Shown here: one piece after another, positions 1 through 8,587 of the stretch | How the letters are laid out: each line of letters starts with the position of its first letter | Numbering within the stretch: the stretch's first letter is position 1 | Assembly: GCA_030602865.1 (NCBI GenBank) | Contig: JAUVYX010000003.1 | Span: forward strand, 1-15,742 | Source: Dehalococcoidia bacterium | GTDB taxonomy: Bacteria > Chloroflexota > Dehalococcoidia > GIF9 > AB-539-J10 | Length of the DNA stretch: 15,742 bases | Reading direction: 5' to 3' | The notes under the pieces: generated by a model | The model's input: the letters and a program-made list of their open reading frames with translations, nothing else | Databases searched by the model: none | What the model was told of the DNA's origin: nothing | Program-made: the position numbers and the translations under genes

Positions 1-1
1 T

Positions 2-1846
2 AAAAGGGCATATATCATTGTGGGTGATAAACATCGCTTCTTTCCACGGCGTGAACTGGAATCGCTGAGATATAGTATCGAGGATACTTATACTGGACTC
101 TACCAGCAGATTCGAAAGTACCTGGGAAGGCAGGGAGGGACTCGTTACAAGCCGAATCCTGGAAGTGAAATAACTTATGCCCGCTATGGCCTCTTTAATT
201 ATGTTCTCCCTGAAAAGCGGAAGGTAAAACCTTATAATGAGCTTAACCGCGCTGGAATTAACCTTCGTGGACTTATTAGAGTAATGCTCTTTAAGCGATT
301 TGAATCAAGCGTTTATGCTTTCAGGGAAAGCATACGAAGGCTGCTTATCGTTCACGAGCGTTTTCTTAAGGCACTCGATGAGGGAATTATTCCGGCAGGC
401 GATAAGGCACAGCAGCTTCTCTATGAATCAGACCGTTATGAGGAAAGCGAATTGATGGATCAGCTTTCGGCGATGTCCGGGCGCTATGATATTAATGATT
501 TTGATGCTGACAGACTGAGGGCGCATATCGAAGCAGACAGAGAACTGTTAAAGCATATACTGGAGATGGTGGAGCCAATAACTGCTGACAAAGATGCCAA
601 ACTACAACTGCTCTTATCCAGATTAAAGGAGTCACCACTGGATAAAGGCAAGTGCATTATTTTTACACAATATGCTGACACAGCAAAGTATCTTTATAAG
701 AATTTGGATCCCACTGGCAAGACTGCTGATATCGAGGTTATTTATGGGGCGGACAAAAGCAAGGCAAGGATCGTCGGCAGGTTCGCTCCAAAAGCCAATC
801 CTGAATTCATTATGCCGAAAGGCGTGAGTGAAATACGGCTGCTCATTTCGACGGATGTCCTTTCTGAGGGCTTAAATCTCCAGGATGGGGATAAATTGAT
901 TAACTACGATTTGCACTGGAATCCGGTGAAGCTGATACAGCGCATAGGTCGTATAGACAGGATTGGCTCGGAGAATGATGTTGTCTGGGCGTTTAACTTC
1001 CTGCCTGAAACTGGAATCGAGAGAAATCTTAATATCAGGGCGGTATTGCAGGCGCGCATCCAGGAGATACATGACACGATTGGCGAAGATACTGCTATCC
1101 TTGATGAGACTGAACAGCTTAATGAGGAATCCATGTATGCAATTTACCAGGGGAAGGCGGGACAGCTATCAATGTGGGAAGAGGTTACAAGGGATTTTAT
1201 AGACCTTAATGAGGCTGAAGAAATGCTTCGTCGTTTAAAGGCAGAAAAACCTGAAGAATTTCAACGGATTGCACAACTAAGGGACGGAATACGGTCAGCA
1301 CTTGTTTCCGAAGATAAAGGGCACTACGTTTTCTGCCAGGCCGGACGTTTTCAGCAGCTATTCCTTACTGATAGCGAAGGGAAGATTGTATCAAGGGATA
1401 TCTCCACTGTGGTTAATGCTCTTAAATGCTCTGAACTCGAGGCCTCGCAGCAACTTCCTAAGGGCTACAATCAGAAAACCATGAAGGTGAAAAAACTCTT
1501 TGATGAAGAGGTAAGACATCGCAAGGCGGAGCGTTCGCATGTACTGTTGTTGACACAGGCGCAGAGATATGTGCTTCGCGAACTGCGGTTATTGTTCCAG
1601 GATGCTGATGAAAAAAGACGAAGCCAGATAAATCTGCTGGAAAATACTTTTCGTCGCTATCATTCACCAGCAGTAAACACGAAACTAAACTTCCTCAGGC
1701 GCAATGGTATAGTGGGGGAAGACCTGGTGCAGAGCCTCGCAAATATATACACTGACCATAGTCTCGTTGAGCGTAACAGTCAAAAGGATCATAGCGCTGA
1801 GACGGAAGATATACCGCGGGTGATTTGCAGCGAAGCGTTGTTGTGA
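2..1846 (+). CDS. SNF2-type helicase, C-terminal part (5' end outside window)
   Basis: The frame is open from base 2, so the protein begins upstream. A GTG at 20 is an arbitrary internal codon. Numbering from that codon, the C-terminal RecA-like domain is clear: motif IV-like CIIFTQYADTAKYLY at about 212-226, motif V LISTDVLSEGLNLQ at about 275-288, and the motif VI arginine finger QRIGRIDRIG at about 307-316. The preceding segment (RFESSVYAFRESIRRLL) and the long tail after motif VI are typical of large SNF2-related helicases that often carry an N-terminal phospholipase D-like domain. Such proteins occur in defence-island and DNA-repair contexts. The Walker A and DExx motifs would lie upstream and cannot be checked. 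The stop at 1844 runs directly into a palindromic repeat. Helicase C-domain identity is sure; a defence role is only inference. Confidence 0.9.
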   Translation, partial: KRAYIIVGDKHRFFPRRELESLRYSIEDTYTGLYQQIRKYLGRQGGTRYKPNPGSEITYARYGLFNYVLPEKRKVKPYNELNRAGINLRGLIRVMLFKRFESSVYAFRESIRRLLIVHERFLKALDEGIIPAGDKAQQLLYESDRYEESELMDQLSAMSGRYDINDFDADRLRAHIEADRELLKHILEMVEPITADKDAKLQLLLSRLKESPLDKGKCIIFTQYADTAKYLYKNLDPTGKTADIEVIYGADKSKARIVGRFAPKANPEFIMPKGVSEIRLLISTDVLSEGLNLQDGDKLINYDLHWNPVKLIQRIGRIDRIGSENDVVWAFNFLPETGIERNLNIRAVLQARIQEIHDTIGEDTAILDETEQLNEESMYAIYQGKAGQLSMWEEVTRDFIDLNEAEEMLRRLKAEKPEEFQRIAQLRDGIRSALVSEDKGHYVFCQAGRFQQLFLTDSEGKIVSRDISTVVNALKCSELEASQQLPKGYNQKTMKVKKLFDEEVRHRKAERSHVLLLTQAQRYVLRELRLLFQDADEKRRSQINLLENTFRRYHSPAVNTKLNFLRRNGIVGEDLVQSLANIYTDHSLVERNSQKDHSAETEDIPRVICSEALL

Positions 1847-2181
1847 GTGGATTCCTGCTACCGGCTTTCGCCGGCACAGGTTTTGCAGGAATGACAAGGG
1901 GGAAGCAGGAATGACAAACTTTAAATCCTAATTACGATACTTGCTACCTCCTCGCCTTCTCGCTGCTCAGATTGCCACGCCTTCGGCTCGCAATGACGAA
2001 GGAGAGGCAGGAGAAGGCCAAATAGAGAGCCATGTCCATCCAAATTACCACGCGTTGCTCCTCGTGACGAAAGGAGCGGTGGATAACTGCTTTCATATGA
2101 ATCAAGTGAAGGAAAATAGTGCTATTATTAACAAATGCAATGACTATAATGTATATGGTGTGATAGAGTATTAGCGTGTGC
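1847..2181. repeat. Non-coding gap with decayed palindromic repeats
   Basis: I see no gene here. 1849-1897 is an inverted, extended copy of the hairpin repeat found throughout the phage block: an outer stem TTCCTGC/GCAGGAA encloses an inner stem CCGGC-TTTC-GCCGG. A partial copy follows at 1901-1918. 1968-1997 is an inverted copy of a second family (on the minus strand it begins GTCATTGCGAG and ends CGTGGCAATCTG). 2041-2070 looks like a more decayed relative. The open frame across 1941-2174 is made of these repeats and has no ribosome binding site. Confidence 0.75.
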
Positions 2182-2214
2182 TTGATATTGGATGAGATGG
2201 CAATAAGCTATAAT
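2182..2214 (+). promoter_or_regulatory. Candidate promoter of the response regulator
   Basis: A perfect TATAAT lies at 2209-2214, about 44 bases before the ATG at 2258. The -35 is uncertain: TTGGAT at 2188-2193 gives a 15-base spacer, TTGATA at 2182-2187 gives 21. Neither spacing is ideal, so the -10 carries the call. Confidence 0.45.
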
Positions 2215-2257
2215 TGTAAGGAAGGATTGAGGCGATATTTTGGAAGAAGGAAGCTCA

Positions 2258-2632
2258 ATGACTACTAAAAAGATACTGGTTATCGAGGACAATGCGATTA
2301 ACCTGCGAATGGTTAGCTATGCCCTGACGAAACAGGGCTATGAGGTCATCACGGCAACAAACGGGTTAGCAGGATTCAGGAAGATTAATGAAGAGCATCC
2401 TGACCTGGTGATACTGGACATAATGTTACCGGGGCTTGATGGCTATGATATTTGTGAGCGAGTGCGGATGAATTCCGAAACGCAGAAAATACCAATAATA
2501 ATGACCTCTGGTAAAACGCTCCAGGACGATAAAGATATTGGAATGAAGCTGGGGGCAAGTGTTTACCTGACCAAGCCGGTGTCGCCCTCAGTGATGTTAT
2601 CCAACGTGAAATCGTTACTGGGGGAGGAGTGA
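2258..2632 (+). CDS. Stand-alone receiver-domain response regulator (CheY-like)
   Basis: A 124-residue single REC domain with no output domain. Counting from the ATG at 2258, the acidic pair is E10/D11, the phosphoacceptor is D54 in LVILDIMLPGLDGYD, the switch residue is T83 or S84 in MTSG, and the conserved lysine is K106 in LTKP. All catalytic positions are present, so it should accept phosphate from a histidine kinase, but no kinase is in the window. A TTG at 2240 would add six residues; the ATG is preferred because purine-rich GAAGGAAG lies just upstream. It ends 22 bases before the PilB-type ATPase, so the two probably share a transcript. A role in controlling pilus assembly or motility is inferred from this neighbour. 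Confidence 0.93.
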   Translation: MTTKKILVIEDNAINLRMVSYALTKQGYEVITATNGLAGFRKINEEHPDLVILDIMLPGLDGYDICERVRMNSETQKIPIIMTSGKTLQDDKDIGMKLGASVYLTKPVSPSVMLSNVKSLLGEE

Positions 2633-2654
2633 AAGCTCACCAGTTGAGGTGATT

Positions 2655-4349
2655 ATGGATAATAGCAATAGTTATTCTTCGGGGGGAAGCCTGGAACAGG
2701 TTATCATGGAAATGGGAATGCTCAGCGCGGAACAGATGGAGCAGGTGCGAAAACTTGCTACAGAACAAAAGAAAAGCATTGAGCAAATAATTCTGCAGGA
2801 GAAGTTGTTGACTCGAAATGACCTGGTAACGGCAACCAGCGTAAAGCTCAATGTGCCGCTAGTTAATTTAAGTCGTCATAAAATTTATCCTGAGGCAATA
2901 AAGCTGGTTCCTGAACAGATGGCTCGGAGGTACAATGTCTTTCCACTGGAGGTCATCGGTAACACACTGACCGTAGCCATGGAAGATATCATCAACATTA
3001 GCGCCATAGATGAACTAGCTGCCATTTCGCAAAAGCACATAAAGACGGTTATGGCTTTGCCAGATGATATTCGACTGGCTATCAGCCGTTATTACGTGCT
3101 ATCCCAGACTGGCGAGACTGGCGTAGATTGGCAGGTGGAAGAGGAGGAAGCTCGGGAGGAGGCACCTGTTGTCCCTGGGGTGAATTCACCGGCTTCACGC
3201 CAGCTTGAGAAGCTTATCCAGCAGGCGGTGCGGTCGGGAGCCTCCGATATTCATATTGTTCCACATGAGGACCGGGTGCAAATACGATATCGTATTGATG
3301 GAGTGTTACAGGATACTACGGTGCTGCCGCGACAGATGCATGCTCCTCTCATTTCCCGACTGAAGATAATCGCCGGGATGAACATTGCCGAGCAACGTAG
3401 ATCGCAGGATGGACAATGCCTGGTTAAAGTGGATGAAAAGAGGGTGGATGTAAGGGTTGGCTGTGCAAGCACAATATACGGTGAAATGGCGGTGATGCGA
3501 CTGCTGTCACACACTGCCTCCCTGCTGGAGCTATCGGAGCTTGGCATGAACCCTGAAATCATTGAAAAATATCGGCGAATACTTCATCTTCCCTTTGGCA
3601 TAATACTGGTTGGCGGGCCTACCGGCTCCGGTAAGACAACCACTATCTATGCCTCTATCAATGAGCTTGACCGACAGCAGAACAACATCATGACAATCGA
3701 GGAACCTGTTGAATATCGGTTAGAAGGTATTAACCAGTTTCCTGTGATTGCAAAAGCCGATGTCGGTTTCGCCAGTAGCCTGAAGGCATTCATGCGCATG
3801 GATCCTGATATTATCCTGGTGGGGGAGATACGGGATGGAGAGACGGCTCGTATTGCCACGCAGGCAGCACTCACCGGGCACCTGGTTCTTTCCACCATCC
3901 ATGCAAACGATGCGGTAGGGGTGGTGTTTCGGATGATAGACCTGGGTGTCGAACCATTTTTACTTAATTCAGTAATGGCTGCGTCGATTTCGCAGCGGAT
4001 GGCGAGGCGAATCTGCCCCAGTTGCCGAACTATCTATAAGCCATCGGAGGAAGAGCTGGCATTTTATAGCGAGGAAATTGGAGAACTACCGGAACACTTT
4101 TATCGCGGTCGCGGTTGCTCATTATGCAGTGGGGCTGGTTACGTAGGGAGGATTGGCATATTTGAACTGCTTACTCCCTCAGAGGAGATAAAACGGATGG
4201 TGAGGAGCAATACCACAGCATCGCAGGTGCATGCGCAAGCTGTTAAGGAGGGCATGGTAACCATGCGTTATGATGGGATGATGAAGGTTAAAGCAGGATT
4301 GACCACGATTTCAGAGATTCTCCGTACTACCTATACTGTAGCCAGCTAG
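2655..4349 (+). CDS. pilB: Type IV pilus/type II secretion assembly ATPase (PilB/GspE family)
   Basis: A 564-residue hexameric cytoplasmic ATPase expected to drive pilin polymerisation. Order of domains: an N-terminal MshEN/T2SSE_N-like region (about 10-145), an acidic linker (EEEEAREE near 163-170), then the GspE core. Walker A GPTGSGKT is at about 321-328, the Asp box MTIEEPVEYRLEGINQ at about 346-361, Walker B DIILVGEIRD at about 385-394 and the His box STIHAND at about 413-419. The zinc tetracysteine is C..C (CPSC, near 454-457) and C..C (CSLC, near 488-491), typical of PilB/GspE rather than PilT. I chose the ATG at 2655 with GAGG at 2646-2649 five bases before it; a GTG at 2649 is also in frame. 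Full length and intact. PilB versus GspE cannot be fixed from sequence alone, but a prepilin lies downstream. Confidence 0.95.
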   Translation: MDNSNSYSSGGSLEQVIMEMGMLSAEQMEQVRKLATEQKKSIEQIILQEKLLTRNDLVTATSVKLNVPLVNLSRHKIYPEAIKLVPEQMARRYNVFPLEVIGNTLTVAMEDIINISAIDELAAISQKHIKTVMALPDDIRLAISRYYVLSQTGETGVDWQVEEEEAREEAPVVPGVNSPASRQLEKLIQQAVRSGASDIHIVPHEDRVQIRYRIDGVLQDTTVLPRQMHAPLISRLKIIAGMNIAEQRRSQDGQCLVKVDEKRVDVRVGCASTIYGEMAVMRLLSHTASLLELSELGMNPEIIEKYRRILHLPFGIILVGGPTGSGKTTTIYASINELDRQQNNIMTIEEPVEYRLEGINQFPVIAKADVGFASSLKAFMRMDPDIILVGEIRDGETARIATQAALTGHLVLSTIHANDAVGVVFRMIDLGVEPFLLNSVMAASISQRMARRICPSCRTIYKPSEEELAFYSEEIGELPEHFYRGRGCSLCSGAGYVGRIGIFELLTPSEEIKRMVRSNTTASQVHAQAVKEGMVTMRYDGMMKVKAGLTTISEILRTTYTVAS

Positions 4350-4575
4350 GTAATTGGGCTTCATTTATTGCACCGTTCATGCTGTCGATTTTCTGTGATC
4401 CTTGGCCCATTATGTGTTTCCTGCGGAAGCAGGAAAAGTAGGAATCTATCCTTGTTCATGATATAGAACCGTGGCTTTCTATTTGCAGTGAAAAGATATG
4501 GAGAGGGTGGATGCCCGCTTTAGCGGGTATGACAGGGGAGGAAGTCTATTCTAATTGAAAAATGAGCCTGGAAAA
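4350..4575. repeat. Intergenic gap with two degenerate hairpin repeats
   Basis: 4417-4436 holds a palindrome TTTCCTGC-GGAA-GCAGGAAA, a variant of the main hairpin repeat. 4509-4534 holds an inverted copy of the GTCATACCCGC subtype (stem CCCGC/GCGGG, loop TTTA on this strand). I see no gene and no clear terminator after pilB. Confidence 0.6.
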
Positions 4576-4604
4576 TTGACTGTCCAGCTTTGTTAGCTTA
4601 AAAT
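4576..4604 (+). promoter_or_regulatory. Sigma70-type promoter of the prepilin gene
   Basis: TTGACT at 4576-4581, a 17-base spacer, and TAAAAT at 4599-4604. Transcription should start near 4611, leaving a leader of only about nine bases before the ATG at 4620. No Shine-Dalgarno sequence fits in that leader. Confidence 0.7.
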
Positions 4605-4619
4605 TACGACCTATAAAAA

Positions 4620-4985
4620 ATGTTTGAGAAAAAGTATCCCGTATTTAAGTGTTTCAAAAAGAACCGGAAAGGCTACACTCTGCTTGAGCTGCTGGTGGTT
4701 GTTGCCATCCTGGGCGTGATTGCCGCAGTCGCTGTGCCAAATATAGTTAAATTTATGGATAACGGAGAGACTGATGCTGCTGCGGCCGAACTACATAATG
4801 TCCAGGTTGCTGCCAGTGCGGCAGTCTATGAAGGTGATGGTGAATGCGAGACTATTGACGAATATGCGCAGATTTTAAGCACTAACGGAAATGGCAGCAA
4901 GGTAGGTGATTACCTGGTAAATGATACCAACTGGAAATATATGGTCACCTCTATTGGTGTAGTTGCACAGGGTGATAAAGTATAG
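4620..4985 (+). CDS. Type IV prepilin / pseudopilin
   Basis: A 121-residue precursor with a class III signal peptide: a basic 18-residue leader ending KG, cleavage before Y19, then YTLLELLVVVAILGVIAAVAVPNI. Glu at +5 of the mature protein (E23) is present. The hydrophobic helix (about 21-41) anchors the subunit in the membrane before assembly and forms the pilus core after it; the leader peptidase PilD is not in the window. The short globular part has no obvious disulphide pair, having one Cys after the helix. An in-frame TAA at 4614 makes the ATG at 4620 the first possible start. No ribosome binding site is visible and the predicted leader is very short, so translation may be leaderless-like. 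It sits 270 bases after the assembly ATPase. Major versus minor pilin is unclear. Confidence 0.93.
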   Translation: MFEKKYPVFKCFKKNRKGYTLLELLVVVAILGVIAAVAVPNIVKFMDNGETDAAAAELHNVQVAASAAVYEGDGECETIDEYAQILSTNGNGSKVGDYLVNDTNWKYMVTSIGVVAQGDKV

Positions 4986-5454
4986 GAATCATAACAGGTT
5001 ATCTTTTATAGGTACTCTTTTGCATAGGGATTACATATAAAGAACACGTCATTGCGAAGGTCTGAAAGGCCTGCGGCAATCTGGGTGGCGAAGCGGGATG
5101 GGCATGGTTTACTCACCTGATTATCCCCACAAAACACCGTACCTCCCAGATTGCTTCGTCGCTTCCGCTTCTCGCAAAGACAAAAAAAGAGTGCTCCTCG
5201 CAGTGACAAAAGAATGTTGTCATTCCTGCGAAACCTGTGCCTGCGAAAGCAGGTAGCAGGAATCTACCCGGGTATTCGCTACTGCGAATGCATTCCCTGC
5301 ACCACCAGGGATGACATTACTCTAAACTGGATACTACTGTAAAAGTTAACACAGCGCCTTAAATTGAACCTGATGGTGGATACCCGCTTTCGCGGGTATG
5401 ACATAGAAAAAGTCGGGTATGACATGGTTGGGAATTGTCATTCCTCCCTGCCTC
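4986..5454. repeat. Long gene-free stretch of interspersed repeats
   Basis: No gene is supported. 5048-5088 and 5142-5181 are two copies of the GTCATTGCGA...GCAATCTGGG family facing each other, so their ends can pair across about 50 bases. 5219-5271 is an extended hairpin copy: outer stem ATTCCTGC/GCAGGAAT, inner stem CCTGC-GAAA-GCAGG. It is followed by ATTCGC-TACT-GCGAAT and CCCTG/CAGGG stems up to about 5317. 5374-5403 is an inverted GTCATACCCGC-type hairpin (CCCGC-TTTC-GCGGG). Open frames across this part are repeat-derived. Confidence 0.75.
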
Positions 5455-5483
5455 TTGACATATCAATAAGCGTGAAATATACT
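5455..5483 (+). promoter_or_regulatory. Near-consensus sigma70 promoter of the phage structural block
   Basis: TTGACA at 5455-5460 is perfect; a spacer of exactly 17 bases leads to TATACT at 5478-5483, one mismatch from consensus. Transcription should start near 5490, giving a leader of about 80 bases before the portal gene. No operator-like palindrome overlaps it that I can see, so it looks constitutive. Confidence 0.85.
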
Positions 5484-5572
5484 AAAGATATGCTATTTCT
5501 ATACTTGCTGATTTGGCAATATAGTTTTCAGTACACTCGGAGACATCATAGTGGCAGCAGGAGGTATTAAAG

Positions 5573-6973
5573 ATGATTGGTAGTTCAGTTAGTTCAGGGA
5601 CAGCTTTTAATCCGGGGCAATTGGCCCGCATGGATACTACCAGGCTATCAGCCTATAAGGCTAACCTCGATTTCTACCAGGGCACGCAATGGCTTTCCCA
5701 GAGCAGGAACAGGCAGCTGGTCTTCAATTATGTTAAAGCCTCCGTGGATAAAATCACCAGTTATCTCATGTCTGGTCTTAATTTCGCCTGTTATGCAGGC
5801 GATAATAGCGAACAGTCGAGAGAAAAAGTCAGGCAGGCAGAGCAACTGCTTAAAAATGTTTACGTGGAGAATAACCTGCAGCAGCTCGACTGGGAGACGG
5901 AGGTGGATTGCGCGGTCCTCGGCGACGCATGCTACAAAGTTACCTGGGATTCAGGAGTGAAAAGAATCAGGGTCAGCTCTCCCGATGTATCGGGGATATA
6001 TGCCTGGTGGATTGGCGATGACGTCTCCCGCGTGTGGCGGGTAGCTTCACGATATGAACTTACTGACGAAGAGATACAAATGCTCTATGGTCTGCCTATT
6101 CCCAAAAAGAAAGCGTATATCACCGAACTGTGGACCGCTGAAGTCTTTCAGCTATATCTCGATAATGACATAATCCAAACAAAACCAAATCCCTATGGCT
6201 TCATTCCATTCCTTATCTTTCCGAATCTCCGGGAGCCAAAGAAATTCTGGGGAAGCTCCGATATTCCCCCGCTTATCGAGCCGCAGCGAGAGTTGAATCG
6301 TGCTATGTCTCAGCTCTCCCGGATACTGGAGCTTTCTGGAAATCCGATAGCAGTCCTGGAGAATGTCGATTCTTCAGATGATATAAAGGTTCAACCGGGT
6401 GCGCTGTGGACGCTGCCATCCGATGCGAAAGCATACCTCCTCGATCTGCTCCAGGGCGGTGGCATACGGCTTCATATCGACTATATCGATACCATCTACC
6501 GCACCCTGCACGATATTTCAGAGTTGCCCAGAGCTGCCTATGGTGGAACAAACCAGGAGCTGTCAGGCTCAGCGCTTCAAATAGAGCTTGGCAGCATGGT
6601 CCAAAAGGTTACCCGCAAGAGGACCATCAGGACGAATATCTACCATCAGCGCAGCGAGCTAATCTTCAAACTTGCTGCCCTTTACATGGGGCAGGATTAT
6701 AGTGACATCTCCCATCGTGTTATCTGGGGATCTATTCTCCCTCAAGATACAACCAGGCAGGCTCAGAACGAGCAATTAATGGTGCAGGCAGGTGTGCATA
6801 GCCGCAGAACGGCCATGGACGAGATAGGGATCCAGGACCCCGATGAGGAATTCAACCGGTGGCTGGAGGAACGGAAGAGGATACTGGAAATGAACAGAGA
6901 GTTCCGGGCTGCTTCAACCCGCGGCGGAGCGAGAGAGAGAGCGATTGCCGCTGAGATGGAAGTACCCGAGTAA
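5573..6973 (+). CDS. Phage portal protein (SPP1 gp6-like)
   Basis: A 466-residue protein with the layout of siphovirus/podovirus portals of the SPP1 gp6 family. These form the dodecameric ring at the capsid vertex through which DNA is packaged and ejected. Supporting features are the N-terminal FNYVKASVDKITSYLMSGL segment, the central NPYGFIPFLIFPNLREPKKFWGSSDIPPLIEPQRELNR stem/clip region, and the YGGTNQELSGSALQIE region near residue 325 that precedes the long helix. A charged C-terminus follows. AGGAGG at 5559-5564 sits eight bases before the ATG. It is the first gene of the block and lies 18 bases before the scaffold gene. A terminase large subunit would normally lie just upstream, but here there are repeats and pilus genes. 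It appears intact. Identification rests on pattern recognition, not a search. Confidence 0.88.
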   Translation: MIGSSVSSGTAFNPGQLARMDTTRLSAYKANLDFYQGTQWLSQSRNRQLVFNYVKASVDKITSYLMSGLNFACYAGDNSEQSREKVRQAEQLLKNVYVENNLQQLDWETEVDCAVLGDACYKVTWDSGVKRIRVSSPDVSGIYAWWIGDDVSRVWRVASRYELTDEEIQMLYGLPIPKKKAYITELWTAEVFQLYLDNDIIQTKPNPYGFIPFLIFPNLREPKKFWGSSDIPPLIEPQRELNRAMSQLSRILELSGNPIAVLENVDSSDDIKVQPGALWTLPSDAKAYLLDLLQGGGIRLHIDYIDTIYRTLHDISELPRAAYGGTNQELSGSALQIELGSMVQKVTRKRTIRTNIYHQRSELIFKLAALYMGQDYSDISHRVIWGSILPQDTTRQAQNEQLMVQAGVHSRRTAMDEIGIQDPDEEFNRWLEERKRILEMNREFRAASTRGGARERAIAAEMEVPE

Positions 6974-6991
6974 ATAACTCAGGAGGTTTTT

Positions 6992-7519
6992 ATGCCCGAA
7001 GAAATAAAAGAAACCAAGGAAAAGGAAACCATAGTCGAGAGCAACGGCTCCATGACAGCCGGGGAGCAGGCCGATATGAAGGCCCAGCTCGAGGAGGAGA
7101 AGCAGGCGCATACCAGGTTTGAGGAGGATATTGTCTCTAAAGATGCGCGTATCACCGCCCTCGAGGCGGATGTCTCAGCCAGGGATGCCGAGCTGGCCAC
7201 GGCGAAGGAGGCGACGGACAAGAGCGCTGCGGTGATCACCGAGCTACAGGAGCAATCATCGGCTGCCCTGAAGAAATACAAAGAGGCGCTTATCGCAGGC
7301 CATCCCGATATCCCCGAGGCGCTGATCAGCGGCGATTCCTTCCAGACGCTCTTCGACTCTGTGGAGAAGGGAAAGACGGTGGTGGAGGCAGTCAGTGAGA
7401 AGCTCAAGGCGGCCGCTGCTAACATCGCCATCCCTACAGGCTCCCCTGTGAGAGGCGAAATAACCCTTAACGGCCTGTCTGCCAGGGAGAAAATCGCTGC
7501 AGGAATAAAACCCAAATAA
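6992..7519 (+). CDS. Putative capsid scaffolding protein
   Basis: A 175-residue acidic protein. Residues about 25-100 are strongly predicted coiled coil (runs of E/K/A/L such as QLEEEKQAHTRFEEDI and ALEADVSARDAELATAKEA). The C-terminal part (about 100-175) is mixed, ending LSAREKIAAGIKPK. The position between portal and major capsid protein, its size and the coiled coil match phage scaffolding proteins, which guide coat assembly and then leave or are cleaved. No protease motif is visible, so I do not call a protease-scaffold fusion. AGGAGG at 6981-6986 is five bases before the ATG. Its codons are much more GC-rich than those of the pilus genes, like the other phage genes. Confidence 0.7.
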   Translation: MPEEIKETKEKETIVESNGSMTAGEQADMKAQLEEEKQAHTRFEEDIVSKDARITALEADVSARDAELATAKEATDKSAAVITELQEQSSAALKKYKEALIAGHPDIPEALISGDSFQTLFDSVEKGKTVVEAVSEKLKAAAANIAIPTGSPVRGEITLNGLSAREKIAAGIKPK

Positions 7520-7666
7520 AAGAAAATATGAAATCCTGAACTCTAAACACTAAACATTATTGTCATTCCTGCGGAAGCAGGAATCTACCAGGGGAAATGG
7601 AGGAGCGGAGGTAGCATGTTTAGGTTTTAGAAATTCGAATTTAGGATTTCTCCGAAGGAGTAAACA
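7520..7666 (+). repeat. Composite leader cassette upstream of the capsid gene
   Basis: 7561-7589 is a hairpin repeat (ATTCCTGC-GGAA-GCAGGAAT). A purine-rich linker follows, then a shortened AT-rich heptamer array at 7618-7649 (GTTTAGG, TTTTAGA, ATTTAGG). AAGGAG at 7655-7660 serves the capsid ATG at 7667. Confidence 0.75.
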
Positions 7667-8587
7667 ATGTCAATGACTTTAGTTGAAGCAGAAAAACTGT
7701 CAAACGATGTCCTGCTGCAGGGCGTCATCGAGACCATCGTCAAGGATAGCCCTATCCTGCAATTCCTTCCCTTTATCCAGATTGTAGGTAACGGCCTGAC
7801 CTACACCAGGGAGAACGCCCTGCCCACCGTCGACTTCTATGATGTCGGCGATACCTGGGTCGAGTCTACACCCACCTTCACCAAGCCTACCGCTACACTG
7901 AAAATCATGGGCGGAGATGCCGATGTCGATAACTACCTCAAGGCCACCCGCAGCAATATCAACGACCTGGAGGCAGCCGTTATCGAACAGAAGGCCAAGG
8001 CGCTGCGCCATGAGTTCGAGAACCAGTTCCTCTATGGTAATGCCACCACCAGCCCCAAACAGTTCGATGGCATTATCAAGCTCATCGATACCGCCTCGGC
8101 CTCTGGCCAGGTGATCGCCATGGCAGCAGCTGGAGCTACTCTTACCCTAACCAAGATTGATCAGCTCATCGATGCCATCAAGGGCGGCAAACCCGATATT
8201 CTGCTGATGAGCAGGCGCAGCCGTCGCAAGCTGCAGTCCCTCGCCAGGGCAGCCGGTAACAATCTTGAGGTTGGCCAGGGTATGCTGGGAGAGTTTGTGC
8301 AGCTCTACAACGGCATCCCTGTCGCTGTTAGTGACTGGGTCCTGGATACCCACACCGTGGCAGCCAGCGTGGAGGGAATCTATACAGGACAAGCCAACTC
8401 CACCATCTACGCCCTGCAGTTCGGAGAGGGCGCGCTGTGCGGTATATCCAGCCCCGAGATGATCCAGGTGGAACGCCTGGGCTCCCTGGAGACCAAGGAT
8501 GCCAGCAGGACCCGCATAAAATGGTACGTTTCGCTTGCCCTCTTCGCTTCGATTAAGGCAGCGGCCCTGATCGGCGTCCAGGACTAA
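7667..8587 (+). CDS. Major capsid protein (HK97-fold type)
   Basis: A 306-residue protein resembling phage major coat proteins. Visible hallmarks are an N-terminal helix (EAEKLSNDVLLQGVIETIV), an extended-loop region with YTRENALPTVDFYDVGDTWVEST, a spine-helix region (DLEAAVIEQKAKALRHEFENQFLYGNATT), the PKQFDGIIKLID motif, and a C-terminal strand ending TRIKWYVSLALFASIKAAALIGVQD. Coat proteins of this size need no delta domain if a separate scaffold is present, which fits the gene just upstream. AAGGAG at 7655-7660 is six bases before the ATG; a second ATG at 7673 is possible. Fold assignment follows from family knowledge; exact family membership was not tested. Confidence 0.85.
   Translation: MSMTLVEAEKLSNDVLLQGVIETIVKDSPILQFLPFIQIVGNGLTYTRENALPTVDFYDVGDTWVESTPTFTKPTATLKIMGGDADVDNYLKATRSNINDLEAAVIEQKAKALRHEFENQFLYGNATTSPKQFDGIIKLIDTASASGQVIAMAAAGATLTLTKIDQLIDAIKGGKPDILLMSRRSRRKLQSLARAAGNNLEVGQGMLGEFVQLYNGIPVAVSDWVLDTHTVAASVEGIYTGQANSTIYALQFGEGALCGISSPEMIQVERLGSLETKDASRTRIKWYVSLALFASIKAAALIGVQD

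Noticed and set aside
1941..2174. 77-codon open frame after the helicase
   Set aside because: It consists of inverted palindromic repeats and has no ribosome binding site.
2240..2257. TTG start for the response regulator
   Set aside because: The ATG at 2258 begins right at the usual start of a receiver domain and has a purine-rich site before it.
3251..3562. Minus-strand open frames opposite pilB and the phage genes
   Set aside because: They are shadows of clear plus-strand genes, with no ribosome binding sites and no recognisable protein character.
5151..5570. Two open frames of 63 and 68 codons before the portal gene
   Set aside because: They run through repeats and across the promoter, and their translations match repeat-derived sequence.
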